Source of the DNA: Ciborinia camelliae
Taxonomy: Eukaryota; Ascomycota; Leotiomycetes; Helotiales; Sclerotiniaceae
Reading direction: 5' to 3'
NCBI GenBank assembly: GCA_025890175.1
Contig: JANPYM010000014.1
Span: 815,052 to 879,051 of the forward strand
Length of the DNA stretch: 64,000 bases
Shown here: piece after piece, positions 34,965-47,175 of the stretch
Layout of the letters: the number at the start of each line of letters is the position of its first letter
Position numbering within the stretch: position 1 is the first letter of the stretch
Made by a program: the position numbers and the translations under genes
The notes under the pieces: generated by a model
The model's input: the letters and a program-made list of their open reading frames with translations, nothing else
What the model was told of the DNA's origin: nothing
Databases searched by the model: none

Positions 34965-36349
34965 TTTTGAAATCTGAAAAGTTATCCTACTAAGACAACT
35001 AAGACAAGAGATTGAGGTCAATACTCGTATGGGAGTTTATATGGACTATGTACCGGTATATACAATGAAGTTCAAATTCACCGATAATTCAAGAGTCATG
35101 TTGCCCACAATCTATTGGATCCGATTATCTCCCGGATGTACTGTACCATTATCTTCATGATTGGCACAATGGATATCAATAGGTATGATGAAGAGTGCAG
35201 GTGAAGTTGTTGATTGTTCAAAGTGGAACTCCAAAGGCGTGCTTGACTTGATCAGCACCAGCCACATCAGCCATATTGTTGTGGCTTGAGATAGCATGGG
35301 TGGGTAATCTCATCGCGGAATGGTTCCCATCAATTCATTTATTTAGTCCCACCATTGTTGCACCACGTAAATAATGCAGGCACGAAAATGTTTGATATCC
35401 GGCCGATCGATCAAGTGTGAAGATAACCTTGCGATCTACTTATTACTCCGCAAGGTATATATATATATATATATTCAACCCACCCAACGCGTGCATTTCC
35501 CGCATCCACTAGCATCATCTTCAAAGCTAATCTGGGATTTTAGTTATCCTTGCCAGTTTCCAGCTTTGGCCATAAAAGGAGTTCATTCAAGTCCCACTCA
35601 ACCTGCATTGTGAATCGTGAATGCGAGGAATGCGAGAAACAACTGCCTGCATCTTGCAAGGAAGGTACAAACTGATTGAGATTGATCCAATTATTGAAAA
35701 TGAAGGTCTCATCCAGTCCAAGCTGGCGGACAGAAGTACTAGGTACTGTATAAAACGATCGGACATCCCGAGAGAGAAAAAAAACAATTTTGTACTCCGA
35801 GCGCAAGATGAACCGACTCTAATTGTCACCCCCAGCCGGAAGGCCACACCATATTCATGGAATCCATTCTCTCATTTTTATATCATGGGCATCTTGACAA
35901 TACAGTAGGTACCCATGTTTTTAATATTCTTTCCAGCGAAAGAACAATGGACCCCCACTGATGCCATGCATGAGGTTTGTCCTCCTCGTATATCGTTTCA
36001 CCCCATGAAACAAAAGGATATTCTTCCATTCAATTAACGAATCATCTCTCACTTGTATTTCTCTTCTTAGACTTATCACAAAGTTGCCTTCATGGTTGCG
36101 GCCGCGGCGAAGAGCAACCTTTCTCAAAGTAGTAATGCTCACGAAGTTGTGGGGATGCGTCCCAAACTTAACTATAGCCGCGTCGTTAGTGCGGAATCCG
36201 TCCAAACCATTGGCACGGGATGAAACCGAGGAATAAAATTGGCTTTTACCATGTTACTGGGTATCTCATTATATCCTATCCTGTCGAAGTTATATATCTC
36301 TCTCTATACTTTCATAATCTATATTACATTACATTCATATATCCTCGAG
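34965..36349. promoter_or_regulatory. Divergent intergenic region, NAT / hydrolase
   Basis: About 1.4 kb between divergent genes, without a supportable gene. A TA dinucleotide run lies at 35457-35473. The small frames at 35621-35908 (+) and 35921-36205 (-) lack known motifs. Confidence 0.35.
35457..35473. repeat. TA dinucleotide run
   Basis: A simple TATATA run between the NAT and hydrolase genes. Confidence 0.8.
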
Positions 36350-37531
36350 ATGCACTCTCCAGAATACCTTCTCGGCCTTTCGAAAATCAACCCGGAATTT
36401 GAGGAGGTAAATAGCATGTCATACTCCATTTGTTTTGTTGCTTGTGCATTGATACTAAACTCGACAGATCCTGAAGACTTTAACCGTGACCCGAAGGATT
36501 GACGAGAATACCAATGTCCCGGCACTGAGGAAACACCTTGCAGCTGCGAGGAAGGCACAAGTTGAAGCCAACACGGCATTATTGAAAGATGCTTCATTCA
36601 TCGAAGAGGATCGTCAAATACCCGTTCGGGATGGTTCTTCTATTGGAGTTCGAATTCACAGACCCAAGAATCCCCCCAGTGGAGGCAGCCCTGTCTTTGT
36701 CGTCTATCATGGAGGTGGATTTTGCTTAGGGTCGCTGGATAATGAAATTATTTTATGTAGGCAGTGGACAGAGTTGGGAGGAGTAGCCGTAAATGTCGAT
36801 TATAGACTTGCACCAGAACATCCATTTCCAACTGGAGTGAATGATGCATACGATGCATTAAAATGGGTAAGTGCTCTTTCTCGTATGATATTCCTGAAAA
36901 CGCACTAATGGGATACATAGACTGCTTCAAACATAGATGAGCTTAAAATCAATCCCAGCAAGGGCTTTTTAGTTGGTGGGATTTCGGCCGGTGCCAACTT
37001 TGCCTCTGTGATCTCACATTTATATCGAGATGAGAAATTATCTCCACCATTAACTGGTGTTTACCTCTCGATTCCTCCCGTCATTCCCCAAAAGGCGGTG
37101 CCGGAAAAGTATAAGAGTACATACTTGAGCTTCGAACAAAACAAAGACGCCCCATTATTGAATCGAGAAATCGCAGGCATATTTGACAGTGAGTCGTTCA
37201 CATCCAACCCCCAATAAGCCTCCTTCCTCTAACCATCCTAGAACTCTACGCGGTAAAAGAATTATCGCCTTTAGTTGCCCCAACACTATTCGAATCCCAC
37301 AAGGACTTGCCGCCCACGTATTTCCAAATTTGTGGCTTGGATCCTCTTCGCGATGAAGGGTTCATCTATGAAGATATATTGAAAGAGAATGGGGTGGAGA
37401 CGATGACAGATGTCTATCCGGGATTACCGCATGGGTTTTCGCCATGGTTTCCCGAAGCGGAATTCACCAAGAAGCTGGTGGAGGATTCGAAGAAGGGCTT
37501 GATTTGGTTGTTGGAAAAGTCGAAGAACTGA
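36350..37531 (+). CDS. Alpha/beta hydrolase, HSL-type esterase
   Basis: Four exons: 36350-36406, 36468-36866, 36921-37188 and 37242-37531, giving 337 aa. The hormone-sensitive-lipase signature is complete: oxyanion-hole HGGGFCLGS, the nearby [13 protein letters not shown] block, nucleophile elbow GISAGAN (G-x-S-x-G), Asp in GLDPLRDEG and His in LPHGFSPWF. Such enzymes hydrolyse short acyl esters; fungal members also act as lactonases or in secondary metabolism. No signal peptide or membrane segment is seen, so it is probably cytosolic. The first exon is short (19 codons), but its junction and phase fit. Family certain; substrate unknown. Confidence 0.92.
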
Positions 37532-39127
37532 AATGTGTGGAAAATAATCTGAAATATATATATTTTTGGCAGCTTGTTCTGGGGATTTTCCTTACGTCGT
37601 ATGTACTGATAAACTTAAATGACGCGGTAATTTGAATAAACCTGAACAGAATAGTAGTAAAAAAACTCATGTAGCACACCTATTCCCACCCCAAATCCTA
37701 AAACTACTACTCAGCAAGCCCTTCGGACTAACATTAATATGAACCCTATGAGTGGGGGCGAAGCCGTAAAGAAAAGGGGTTGAGCCATTGCCCAATCGGC
37801 GAGATCTTTGGAGATGGAGGGGAAGTATTGGGGCATGATGTGTTAGTGCAGATATGATTGATTGTATTCTGTTTTCTCGATCATTAATCGATTGATATAA
37901 AGAGCTAGCTAGCCGTCCAAACCACATCATCTCACCTAACAATACTTTATATCAATATTTATTATTATGATTTGTTGCATATCTGAGATGGGCACTTCAC
38001 TTTCAACTTCAACTTCAACTTCATTCCACCTAGTACATACAATACAGTTTTTCGTCTTTCCTCTTTCTGCCTCACCAAGAAATTAAGTAAATTATATCAT
38101 CTAGAATACTTCACCTCTTGAATATCATCTCATTCCATAATCCCTACATCCCTATCTATTTAGGTATTCAATATTCTTCTACTCTAACCCTACAGTAGAT
38201 AGATAGATAAGTAAATTCTTAATTCTTAATCCATACTTCTTTTCCCAAAGGTTCGCATCCAGGATCTTAAAATTCCCTATTCAAATACTATTCATTTATC
38301 TACTTATCTACCTAACTTCGCCAATATCAATCAATCAATCGATAAATTCAAAATCTCAAAATCCTAGAAAATATACCTACCCAGGTAATGTTATCCATAT
38401 TATATCATTGAAAAAGAAAAGAAAAACATGAATTGACTCGAAGTATAATAAATCTAAGTCAAGTAAAGTCTAGGTATTGGATGGATTTTAACTTGAAATA
38501 TAGCCTGGGAATGGGGATTGATATGAATATGGATATAGATACTATAAATTTTTATATCTATGGGGGTAGGGGTGGAAGTGGAGGGAATGTTTTATTGGTT
38601 GGTTACCTAGGTAGGTGATGTTAGGACTTGGAACTTAGAACTTAGAACTTTGGATGAGGACCAGATCAGATGATTGTGTTGTGGTGGTAAGATCTTACCT
38701 AGTAGGTAGCAATCCACCGGCAATATGGGGGCGGGGTTGAGGGGAAATGTGATGCGATGTGATATATTGGGCCGGGGTCGGTCAACTGGTGTCGCTTGTT
38801 TTGTTTTGGGAGCTGGAGATTTGGTAAAGTTTAAAGTTTGAAGTTTATTGTAACCTAGCACTCGAGGGATGATTAGGAAATGTTCAATGTTTTCGAATTT
38901 TATTTGTTTTATTTGCTTTTTTCTACATATTTTGAGAATATGATATATGATTACCTAGGTAGGTATCTTTTCTATGGATTTTTATCCCGGTCCAGGTCCA
39001 GGTATTCCATCAATAAGAGAGGTCTGGAAATATATCATCCAAAAATAAGAAAAATTCTCCCCAGAATCTTCAATAACTCCAATCCAAACCCAAAAGAAAT
39101 CCCATCAACTCCAAAATGTTAATTGAC
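37532..39127. other. AT-rich intergenic region between convergent genes
   Basis: About 1.6 kb, very AT-rich, with no convincing gene. It holds an ACTTCA run near 38000-38024 and three CCTAGG-type motifs (38603-38616, 38695-38709, 38951-38964). It separates the ends of the converging hydrolase and SET genes. Confidence 0.4.
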
Positions 39128-40135
39128 TCATTGCTTCCACAACCACTTTTCAAATTCAGCGTCACTCACATCCTTAGGAACATCCTGGACGTTGGTCTTC
39201 CACATCTGAGTCCCACCATAACTATCATCCTTCCTCGGATCATTAATAAAAACCCAAGCATCCTTCGCACCCCTACTATCCTCCCCTTCACCCAGCACCT
39301 TCCTCTCGCGATACTTTTGCGCAAACGCACTCGCGCGCGCCAAATCCCCATGGCGATTACAAATCTGAAACGCATCCCAATAAACCCTCCCGACTCTCTG
39401 ATCTTGAACATCTTCGTCGCGATAGATGGTCAGTAATGATTTACACAGATGTAACACTTTTCCAGGGGCATGGAGCACCGTTTCCGCATGGCCGATGGCC
39501 TGGTCGAGAGACGCGGCACGGATGAGCCGGGCGTCTGATTTTTGGAGCTCGGTGCGGGGGAGTGTGCAGAGGGGACATGTACAGAGGAAATGAAAAAGAT
39601 CCTGCAGGGTTGCTTGGCGCTCGCGGGATGGTCCGCCCGCGTGATAGGAGGTGGTGATTTCGTGCCCGGGTTGGATTTCCCGGATGGCGTGGATGAGGAA
39701 TTCTTTCCGCGTCTCGTTCCAGGAGTGTTGGGTCGTCGGGATGCAGGAATGGTTGATGCGGGAAATGGTGGCGAAGATGCCTCCGATGCGTGAGCCGGGT
39801 CCGAGTGGATAGGCATTCGATCGAATGATATTGGTGAGTGGTGATCCTTGGCCTGGATAGTTGTTGTGGAGAGAGAGGTATGCGCGTTGAGATGTTTTGG
39901 GCAGTTTGCGGAGGAGTCGCGCGAGTTGTTTCTCCATGGTGATGGGATCGGGATCCGTCAGGGTTTCGGTTGTGAGGAGGGGTTTCTCGTGTATGAGGAG
40001 GGTTCCGGGGAGAATGACCCGGGTTGCGACGACCCCTTTTCCTTTTCCGGGTATGGACTTGATTTCCCATAGAGGAAGTTCAGGATCCTCATTTCTTGCG
40101 GTTTCCGGTGGAAGATATTCCAGACTTGGAGTCAT
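39128..40135 (-). CDS. SET-domain protein
   Basis: A single coding exon of 335 aa, starting with MTPSLEYLPPE. SET motifs are GKGKGVVATRVILPGTLL (start of the SET core), INHSCIPTTQHSWNE (the NHSC catalytic/pseudoknot motif) and GHEITTSYH. A post-SET-like CTCPLC cluster follows. The layout fits fungal SMYD/SET5-like protein lysine methyltransferases, many of which remain untested. Upstream, 40195-40140 has a GTAAGT donor and CTGCAG acceptor, so an intron in the 5' UTR is likely; that is why the upstream in-frame extension, which lacks an ATG, was not used. The coding region is clearly more GC-rich than its flanks, which creates long false frames on the other strand. Domain secure; target unknown. 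Confidence 0.88.
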   Translation of the reverse strand: MTPSLEYLPPETARNEDPELPLWEIKSIPGKGKGVVATRVILPGTLLIHEKPLLTTETLTDPDPITMEKQLARLLRKLPKTSQRAYLSLHNNYPGQGSPLTNIIRSNAYPLGPGSRIGGIFATISRINHSCIPTTQHSWNETRKEFLIHAIREIQPGHEITTSYHAGGPSRERQATLQDLFHFLCTCPLCTLPRTELQKSDARLIRAASLDQAIGHAETVLHAPGKVLHLCKSLLTIYRDEDVQDQRVGRVYWDAFQICNRHGDLARASAFAQKYRERKVLGEGEDSRGAKDAWVFINDPRKDDSYGGTQMWKTNVQDVPKDVSDAEFEKWLWKQ

Positions 40136-41839
40136 GATGCTGCAGATAAATAGAGGGGTATCAATATCCAAATCCAAACCCAAACCCAAACTTACATAAA
40201 CAAAATTTCGCGACACAGAAGCGAGGAAAGTTGGAGCGAAGAAGTTGGTAACCCCAAGTGAAGCAGGATATAAAAAAAGTGTGAAGAAAGCACTGTAATC
40301 CCACCAAAGGACACAAGAAACAATACGAGAAGATGAAAGGAAAACTTTTCATCAGCTAAAATTTTGAGGTTTTTCCATTTTGGGTAAAATTGTCGAGGCG
40401 GGTGGAAAACCGAATGGCCCTTTTGATTGGTTGATGTTGTTGTTTCGTATCATGTCAATGATTTCGTCTGTATCCTCCTTTTAATATATACCGCTTTATA
40501 TTCGATACTCTATCTCCCTGCCGCGAAAATGATGATTTGGCGAGACAATTTGTCAATTATATATATAACCGATTTTTTGCGAACCGATAGGATTTTGAAA
40601 TCCATCGATTTTACCTACACCCCAACCAAACCAAACCAAACCAAACCAACTCATGCCACGCCACGCCATGCCATGCCATATACAACACGAAACCCCCGGT
40701 GCCTGATTTTGATTACCTCAAATTTTCTATATATAGTATAGAAGCTGAACATATATACATGTAGGAAGGAGGTTATGAATTTTCATCATCCTTACAATGA
40801 ACACATCAATTTCATACTCGATATACATAGTTTCTTCAAAAACAAATCTTTACTCTGTCCAAGGTTTTTACATACTAGGTAGGAAGGTATAGGTGTATCC
40901 ATTATTTTCCCTCAATCAATGAATGGATGTATGGATGTATAGATGTATGGATTTTCTCTCAGTTTGTCTGTCTGGATAATCAATCGATGAGGTCATATCT
41001 AGGTAGGTATTGGTGTCCGAAGATTGGCACTTGTAACTTATGGTGTCCGAAGATTGGCCGTTGTAATGTGTGACATTCGTCATTTCATGGAGTGATGTGA
41101 TGTCGAGTGACTTGTATGAAGGAGATGGAGAGGGAAATTTATTTTTATATGAGTATCTACCTAGGCACCTAGGACCTTTTCTCAATTGATTGAATTGATT
41201 TTGAATATTTGGATTATATATATATGTATGGATGGATCTAAAGGATATGTATATACAGAACATTGACTAGATGGCTATAGAGGAGATCAACACCTATCAA
41301 GTAAATTCAACTACTTGATGAATTTCATGAATTCGGTCCCTGCGATGACTCATGGAAAACCGTTGGTACCTATCAACGTCGTGATTTATTGTTATATTTG
41401 GTATTGTTTATTATTTCCTGTGATTCCAGAGTGAGCTGAGTCGAGCTGAGCTTCTCCTGCTCGGGCGAGAGATCTATCATGTTGGTTTTGACTCTTGAGG
41501 GATGGTAATATTCCATCTCGGAGGTAGGAATTGAGTATAAGCCGTGAGAAACTTGATTGTGTTCCCCGAGAATGGTCCATAGTATTCGACTTGGGATCTG
41601 GGCGCTGTTGTAGAATTCCATATAAGGTCTCTAGCCTCAGGGACTTTAGGATAAACTTAGCCATCAGTTTATAAAATGTCTAAATTCAGTTGTTTAGCAT
41701 TGAATCGGATTTTGTTCTTTCCGAAATGCTGCTCATATTTGTAAGTATTGGTCATTGATCCGGGAGTACCCCCTCGTCGTTTCATCGTCTTCTCAATTGT
41801 TGCTTCTGTAAGGGCTAAAATTGTCACGGGTAAACAACT
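40136..41839. promoter_or_regulatory. SET gene upstream region and AT-rich spacer
   Basis: About 1.7 kb. The first part holds the SET gene's probable 5' UTR intron and promoter. An AAACC array lies at about 40623-40649. CCTAGG-type motifs occur at 40873-40889, 40997-41011 and 41154-41172. The 41373-41664 minus frames have no recognisable domain. Confidence 0.35.
40623..40649. repeat. AAACC microsatellite
   Basis: About five units of AAACC, followed by a CCATG-type repeat (CCACGCCATGCCATGCCAT). Confidence 0.75.
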
Positions 41840-43226
41840 TCAATGCGTCTTTCCCATTCGTTCACCAATTTCGCTCACAAGCATGCGCAATCCCTTACGC
41901 CTTCCCGCTGACGTGCTACTTAAGAATAGAGCTGCGACAGGCCAAGCGTGTATGCCACCGATCTGCTCCTGCCCTCGGATCTCCACCTTTTTGGACTTTT
42001 TGAGAAGCATGATAAGATCGCGAGTTTCGGGCGCAAAAACTTCTTCCGATCCATAAGTAATGAAGAATCCTCTGGTCGGACTAGCCATTCTCCACCAGTC
42101 CAAATCTTTACACACCCCCGGTGAGATGTAGGGATCCGAGACAGAAGCCCGAGGGCCAGCGTATTGATGCGCGTAAAGATGTAGATTATCAGTATCTAAG
42201 TAGTCACTTGAAGTATTCTTATCCTGTGGTGAGTCCAGCGTAGTCCAAGGGGAGATCAAAACTGCCATTGCAGGGGTTTCGGTGTGGACTGTTTCCATGG
42301 TTGAATCCGACTTGGTGATAGTTGGTCTGGCGATGTGAAGAAGCAAGCTGAGGATCAATGTCGCTCCAGCCGAATCGCCGCTGACACAAATTTTGGAGGG
42401 GTCGTCGGTTACGGACAAGACATATTTGTAGCCGGCAAAGGCTTCGTGAAGTTGAGTGGGGTATGATTCATCGGGTACTAAGCTGTACTCTAATGCGAAA
42501 ATGGCGGGATTTCGAAATTTTCTAGAGTCTTTGAGTAGGCTTAACCAGGCAAGAAGAAATTCCAGGTAGAAATAGCTTGATCCCATCGAGAATCCACCAC
42601 CTAAGATTTTTTTAGCATTCCCGAGATTGGAGCCCAGAAGCATATGCACCTACCATGGGCATAATAAATGACAATATCTGGTTCCTTGGTATTGTCCGCA
42701 ATGATCCAAATCCCTTTCATGTTGTCCTGAAACCTTTAGTATACTACAACATCATTAGGTGATCAAGAGCACGAGAAAATTACCTGATTGACCTCATGCC
42801 AATGAATAGGAGATTTGAGGAATCCATGACGAAGCATACGAAATCTCAAGAATGGTAACGCGACTGCTTTTGAGAAGAAAACTCGACCGATATTTGCTGG
42901 AATATAGGCAAATGCATAGCGGACACAACGAATGACAATATCCTCAAACCATGAAGCCTGTTGAACAAAAGGTGATTGCTTTTCGCGGAGTGTGAAAAAG
43001 CGTTCCTTTATGAAAGATAGAGGTAATTTAATTACTGCGTGTTTGTTAGCATGATATTTTGAATGGATGTCTATCTATGTCTATATGTCTATGTCATACT
43101 TAAAAATGGTAGTGCCTGTAGACCACAGCTGGCAGTCTGGAAAAAGCCAACATGGATGATCAATTGAGGTGCGAGGAAGAAGAGAAAGATGGCAATATCT
43201 AGCCACGAAACTTGACCCAGAAACAT
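41840..43226 (-). CDS. Membrane-anchored alpha/beta hydrolase, HSL-like
   Basis: Four exons: 43226-43100, 43034-42784, 42726-42654 and 42600-41840, giving 403 aa. The N-terminus has a hydrophobic anchor (WLDIAIFLFFLAPQLIIHVGFF, residues 8-29), then a linker with a conserved WHEVNQDNMKGIWI block. The catalytic domain shows oxyanion-hole HGGGFSMGSS formed across the last intron, ALEYSLVPDESYPTQ, nucleophile elbow GDSAGA and a C-terminal His in GGIHAWPV; the acid is probably in the YGSEEVFAPE segment. It is an esterase/deacetylase-type enzyme, likely on the ER membrane. All four junctions restore frame and motif. Family secure; substrate unknown. It is divergent from the RING gene at 43980. Confidence 0.9.
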
Positions 43227-43979
43227 CGTGAAAGATAAATTGGTCAATATGAAATTATTAAGAAGAGGCGTTGAAGAGAAAGTAAAATTGATACAGTAGA
43301 AGGGTACAAAAGTATGATGTTGAGTTCTAGTTCTAGCGAGGGTAAAGTCCTTATATTAACATCAATGAGTAAGGGACCGGGAGCTACATACTGTGTCCAG
43401 GTCATATTTCGCACCAGCCACATTACATTAGTCATCAAAGCATTAGCCACAGGAACCGTAGAGTGCGCAACTTTTATCAAAAAACTCAAGTGAATCATTA
43501 TTGAGAGAACTTATACCATCAAAGAGAATGAAAGCTTGTGGTACTCCATATTGATAATAAGCAACAAACGTTCAATGCAGTACATCCATTAAAATCCATC
43601 ATTGCTTGATTTCTCCAATATGCCAATCAATCTATCCGCCCATCCGCCGTTCCATCAATCTCCAGCCACGTGAATACATCCACTAACTATTTCGGAGCTA
43701 AAAAGTTTAATTGCCGACCACCTCGCAATCAATATCAAGCTAAAACTTTGACATCTGCCATCTGCCATCTGCTGTCGCAAATGCAAACGCGACCATTTTC
43801 AAACTCAATATCTCCATTAATATCATGAGCCTCATTGTATGACTTCATCATTCATGCAAGTAGAGCGCCGTCCATTCTTTTACTCTTTCTTTCATACCTC
43901 AATATCAGGCTTACTACTACGAGTCGGCGTTGATCAGTATCTTTGAGGAACCTCCGCATTTCATTGTAGGAAGATCAAC
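43227..43979. promoter_or_regulatory. Divergent promoter region
   Basis: About 750 bases between the membrane hydrolase (-) and the RING/RS protein (+). It has a CATCTGCCATCTGCCATCTG triplication at about 43750-43771. The open frame from 43930 reads through the true start and first intron of the RING gene and is not itself coding before 43980. Confidence 0.4.
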
Positions 43980-46900
43980 ATGTCTGCGCCTACTGCAGCC
44001 CAAGCTGAACTCATCAGGTACGTCGCCCAAAAATTCCAGCAGAGGTGACAATGGCTCATATTGCTTCAGCTCTTTATCTCAGGATGAAATCCCAATCAAG
44101 CTTCGATGCGCCATCTGCAGCAAATTAGCTGTCAATGCTTTCCGGTTACCTTGTTGTGACCAAGCTATCTGCGAAACCTGTAAGCTTACCATCTATGCAC
44201 AATGTGAATCGCATCAGTAGTTGACATGTACAAGGCCATTCTATTCTTCCTTCTTCCTGTCCAGTATGCGAACACACACCTGTGGCCTCAGAGGACTGCA
44301 AACCTCATAAATCATTACGAACCACGATCAAGGTCTTTTTGAGAACAGAGGAGAAAAAGCGCATTGATGCTCTAGCTAAACAGAGCAAAGAAACACCGCC
44401 AGCTACACCGGTGGATACTTTACCAACCCCGATAGAGCAGAGCACTTTAGCCGGCCCTGTTGATGATACTCCAAAGGCGCATGAAGATACTGCATCTGCC
44501 AACGAAGTAAAGACAGATGCTGATTCAGCTAAACCTGCGGAGGAGAATAACGCATTGGCAGAAATTGGCGCATCTGAGATAGCACAAGCAGAGGAGCATG
44601 ATGTTCCACAACCCTCAATTGAGGTATGGTTACAAGTATAGTCTTAGAATTCTCGATACTAATTCTCATTTAGGAGATCGTGCCTGGTCAAGAGTCTAGT
44701 GAGGATGCGAAACAGGTAGACGCGGCCATCGAGGGTGAAAAGGGCGATGAGAAAGACGCCGCAGAGAAAGAGAGTGGAGCTGGAGTGGCTCAAGCCCCAG
44801 GTTTTGGAAGTGGTTTTGGATTTGACCAATCTTCTTCTGGTGGCTTTCCTGGGATGGGCTTTTCTGGCGACTTCAATCAAATGCAAATGATGATGGCGAT
44901 GCAGAATGGCATGGCCCCAGGAGGGTTCGGGAATTTTCCTATGATGGGTATGTTTGATGACAATTGTATCATGACAGATCGAAGACTAACCACCATTACA
45001 GGAATGCCAGGAATGAATATGGATCCAATGACGATGCAAAATATGATGATGAATGGTGGCTTTGGAGGGGCAGGCATGGGCATGAACGGCATGAACATGG
45101 GTATGGGCATGGGGAATTTCGATGGTGGCGTAGGGGCTGGTTTCAATAATGGGTGGAACTCCCAACAATCATGGAATGTCGGACCAGATAATTTCAATCA
45201 TCCAAATGCTGCTAGCATGGGCCCTGGTGATTATGGAGCAAATAATTCTGGTTTTCCACAAAATGCTGCAGGATTTAACCAAGGTAATTATGGACGCGCA
45301 AATCAGTACAATGACTATCAAAACAGTTATTCACAAGGCTACCAAGGCCGTGGACGAGGTAGAGGCAGAGGTGGTTGGCACCAAAATCGGGGTGGCCATG
45401 GACATGGCTTTAATGACCACTCACAACATTTACAACAGCAATTTGGCCAACTTCAGCAACCGACTGAATCATATAATGAAAATGGCCCAATGTCTGCAGG
45501 ACCGAAAGAAGAGAATGATTCTGGAACTGCGGCGAACGTCGATGAGTTTGGCAGAGAATTACGTCAAGATACCCCCAAGAAACAAGCAGAAAATAGTGTT
45601 GACAGCATCACTCAGAATCATGCATCTTCTGCGACTAAGGACGACGAAGAACACCAAGTAAGCCCAGACGTTGACGCTCAAGATGTTCCTTCAGGAATTG
45701 GGAATGATGATTTTACCCCGCAACCCATACAATCACTGGAGGCAAATGAATCTGCCGCTTTTGCACCGATGCCCATGATTGGAGATGGTTTCAATGCTAT
45801 GTCCCCTGTAGACCCAAATATGCGCTATCTTGGCCACCCACGAGGTGGATTTCCACAATCACGTGGTGGCCGTGGAGGGAGCTTCAATGCCATGCAACCT
45901 CCGTTTAAGCCAGCTGACGTACCTATCAACGCACCCACTGGACCAAAAGCTATGCGTGAGGGACCAAAACCAGCACTTCCTAATATCAAAACTCATGGTT
46001 TCTCCATTACGGGTAAAGCTAGCGCCAGTGCGCGGGGTAGTGTTAGTGTAGCCCCAGAATCTGCCACCCAAGAAACAGGACGAACTAGGTCTCCTTCACA
46101 GGAGAAGGAGAGAGACCGATCACGATCAAGGTCGAAATCTAAAGATCACAAGAGAGACAGAAGTAGAGAACGACGTCAAAGACGCAGACACAGATCCGCT
46201 TCTCGATCCCGCTCTGAAGATGAGGAAGAAAGCGAGCGACGACGAGAAAAACGACGAGAGCGTAGACGTCGTCATGAAGAGGAAGCAGATCATGAACGTG
46301 ATACAAATGAAGATAAACCCGAGAAGAAAGATGAAGATGACAAGAGAAGAGATGACGAAAATAGATCAAGATCAGCTTCACCCCAAGAGTCCAAGAAATC
46401 AAGTCATCGGAGCAGTCGTCGCGATCGCGATAAATATCGTGACCGAGAAAGAGATGACGATAAACACAGATCTTCGTCTCATAAGCATCGTTCTAGCCAT
46501 CGCTCTCATCGCGATGAGCGTTCTAGAAGTCGAGAACGTGAACGTAGTGATCGTGATCGAGAGAGGGAACATCGCCATAGATACAGTCGCCACGCGTCTC
46601 GTGATGCGGAAGACAGAGTAAAGAATGAAACGCCTCTTGAAACTCCTATTGAGCAGGGTTACTCTTCTAGAAAATCGTCCCTTATTCCCAATGGTATGAA
46701 TGGCATTGAGATCAAAGGTGCAAGTTCTCGCAATAGATCGTCTACCAAACCCATCAACCTGCCATCAAACATCCCGACTGGACCAAAACGTAGCCAACGG
46801 GAGCCCGAGCGCGAACGCGAAAAGGAACGATCAAGTCGTCATGGCGAATCACACCGCTCTCGTCGAGATTCCGAACGAAATAACACGACTTCACGCGATC

Positions 46901-47175
46901 AAGAGAAAGATCGCCCTGAGAAGAAAAAAGAAGAGATCGACCCACATACCTTAGAACGGGAAGCACGCAATAGAGAGAGATTATTGAAAGAAGCACAACG
47001 CATTGCAGGTTTGACAAGCGCTCTTGGTATGGGCAGAAAGAGAAGTCGTGATGAGGTCGAGGATGGTAGTGGGAGGAAGGGAAGGAAGAAGGGGAGAAGA
47101 GGCGGTGGAGACGACACTGATGAGGCCAGAATTGCTAGGTTGGAGGCGGAAAGGGAAAGCTCAAGATGGGCTTAA
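43980..47175 (+). CDS. RING-finger protein with G/M-rich, RGG and RS-rich tail
   Basis: Five exons: 43980-44017, 44070-44179, 44235-44623, 44674-44947 and 45002-47175, giving 994 aa. The RING spans about residues 26-61 (CAICSKLAVNAFRLPCCDQAICETC, then CPVC), rebuilt across two introns, followed by a CKPHKSLRTTIKVFLRTEEKKR block. Then come an acidic Ala/Glu region, a Gly/Met/Asn-rich stretch, an RGRGRGG-type patch, and a long Arg/Ser/Glu/Asp-rich tail (RSRSRSKSKDHKRDRSRERR) like those of splicing and mRNA 3'-processing factors. It may be a nuclear E3-type RNA-processing protein, distantly recalling Mpe1/RBBP6, but the DWNN domain of that family is missing. The fourth intron (54 nt) has no stop and could be retained. 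Model secure; function tentative. Confidence 0.85.

Noticed and set aside
39430..40070. Long frames on both strands within the SET gene
   Set aside because: GC-rich coding DNA of the SET protein creates false frames; only the SET frame shows family motifs.
40136..40216. 27-residue N-terminal extension of the SET protein
   Set aside because: No ATG (starts at GTG) and overlaps a clear GTAAGT...CTGCAG intron in the 5' UTR.
26915..41000. Short direct repeats as a CRISPR array
   Set aside because: Units are adjacent without unique spacers; they are micro- and minisatellites in a eukaryotic genome.
44877..45661. Alternative frames in the RING/RS gene
   Set aside because: Low-complexity coding sequence read in other frames; the spliced RING frame is continuous.
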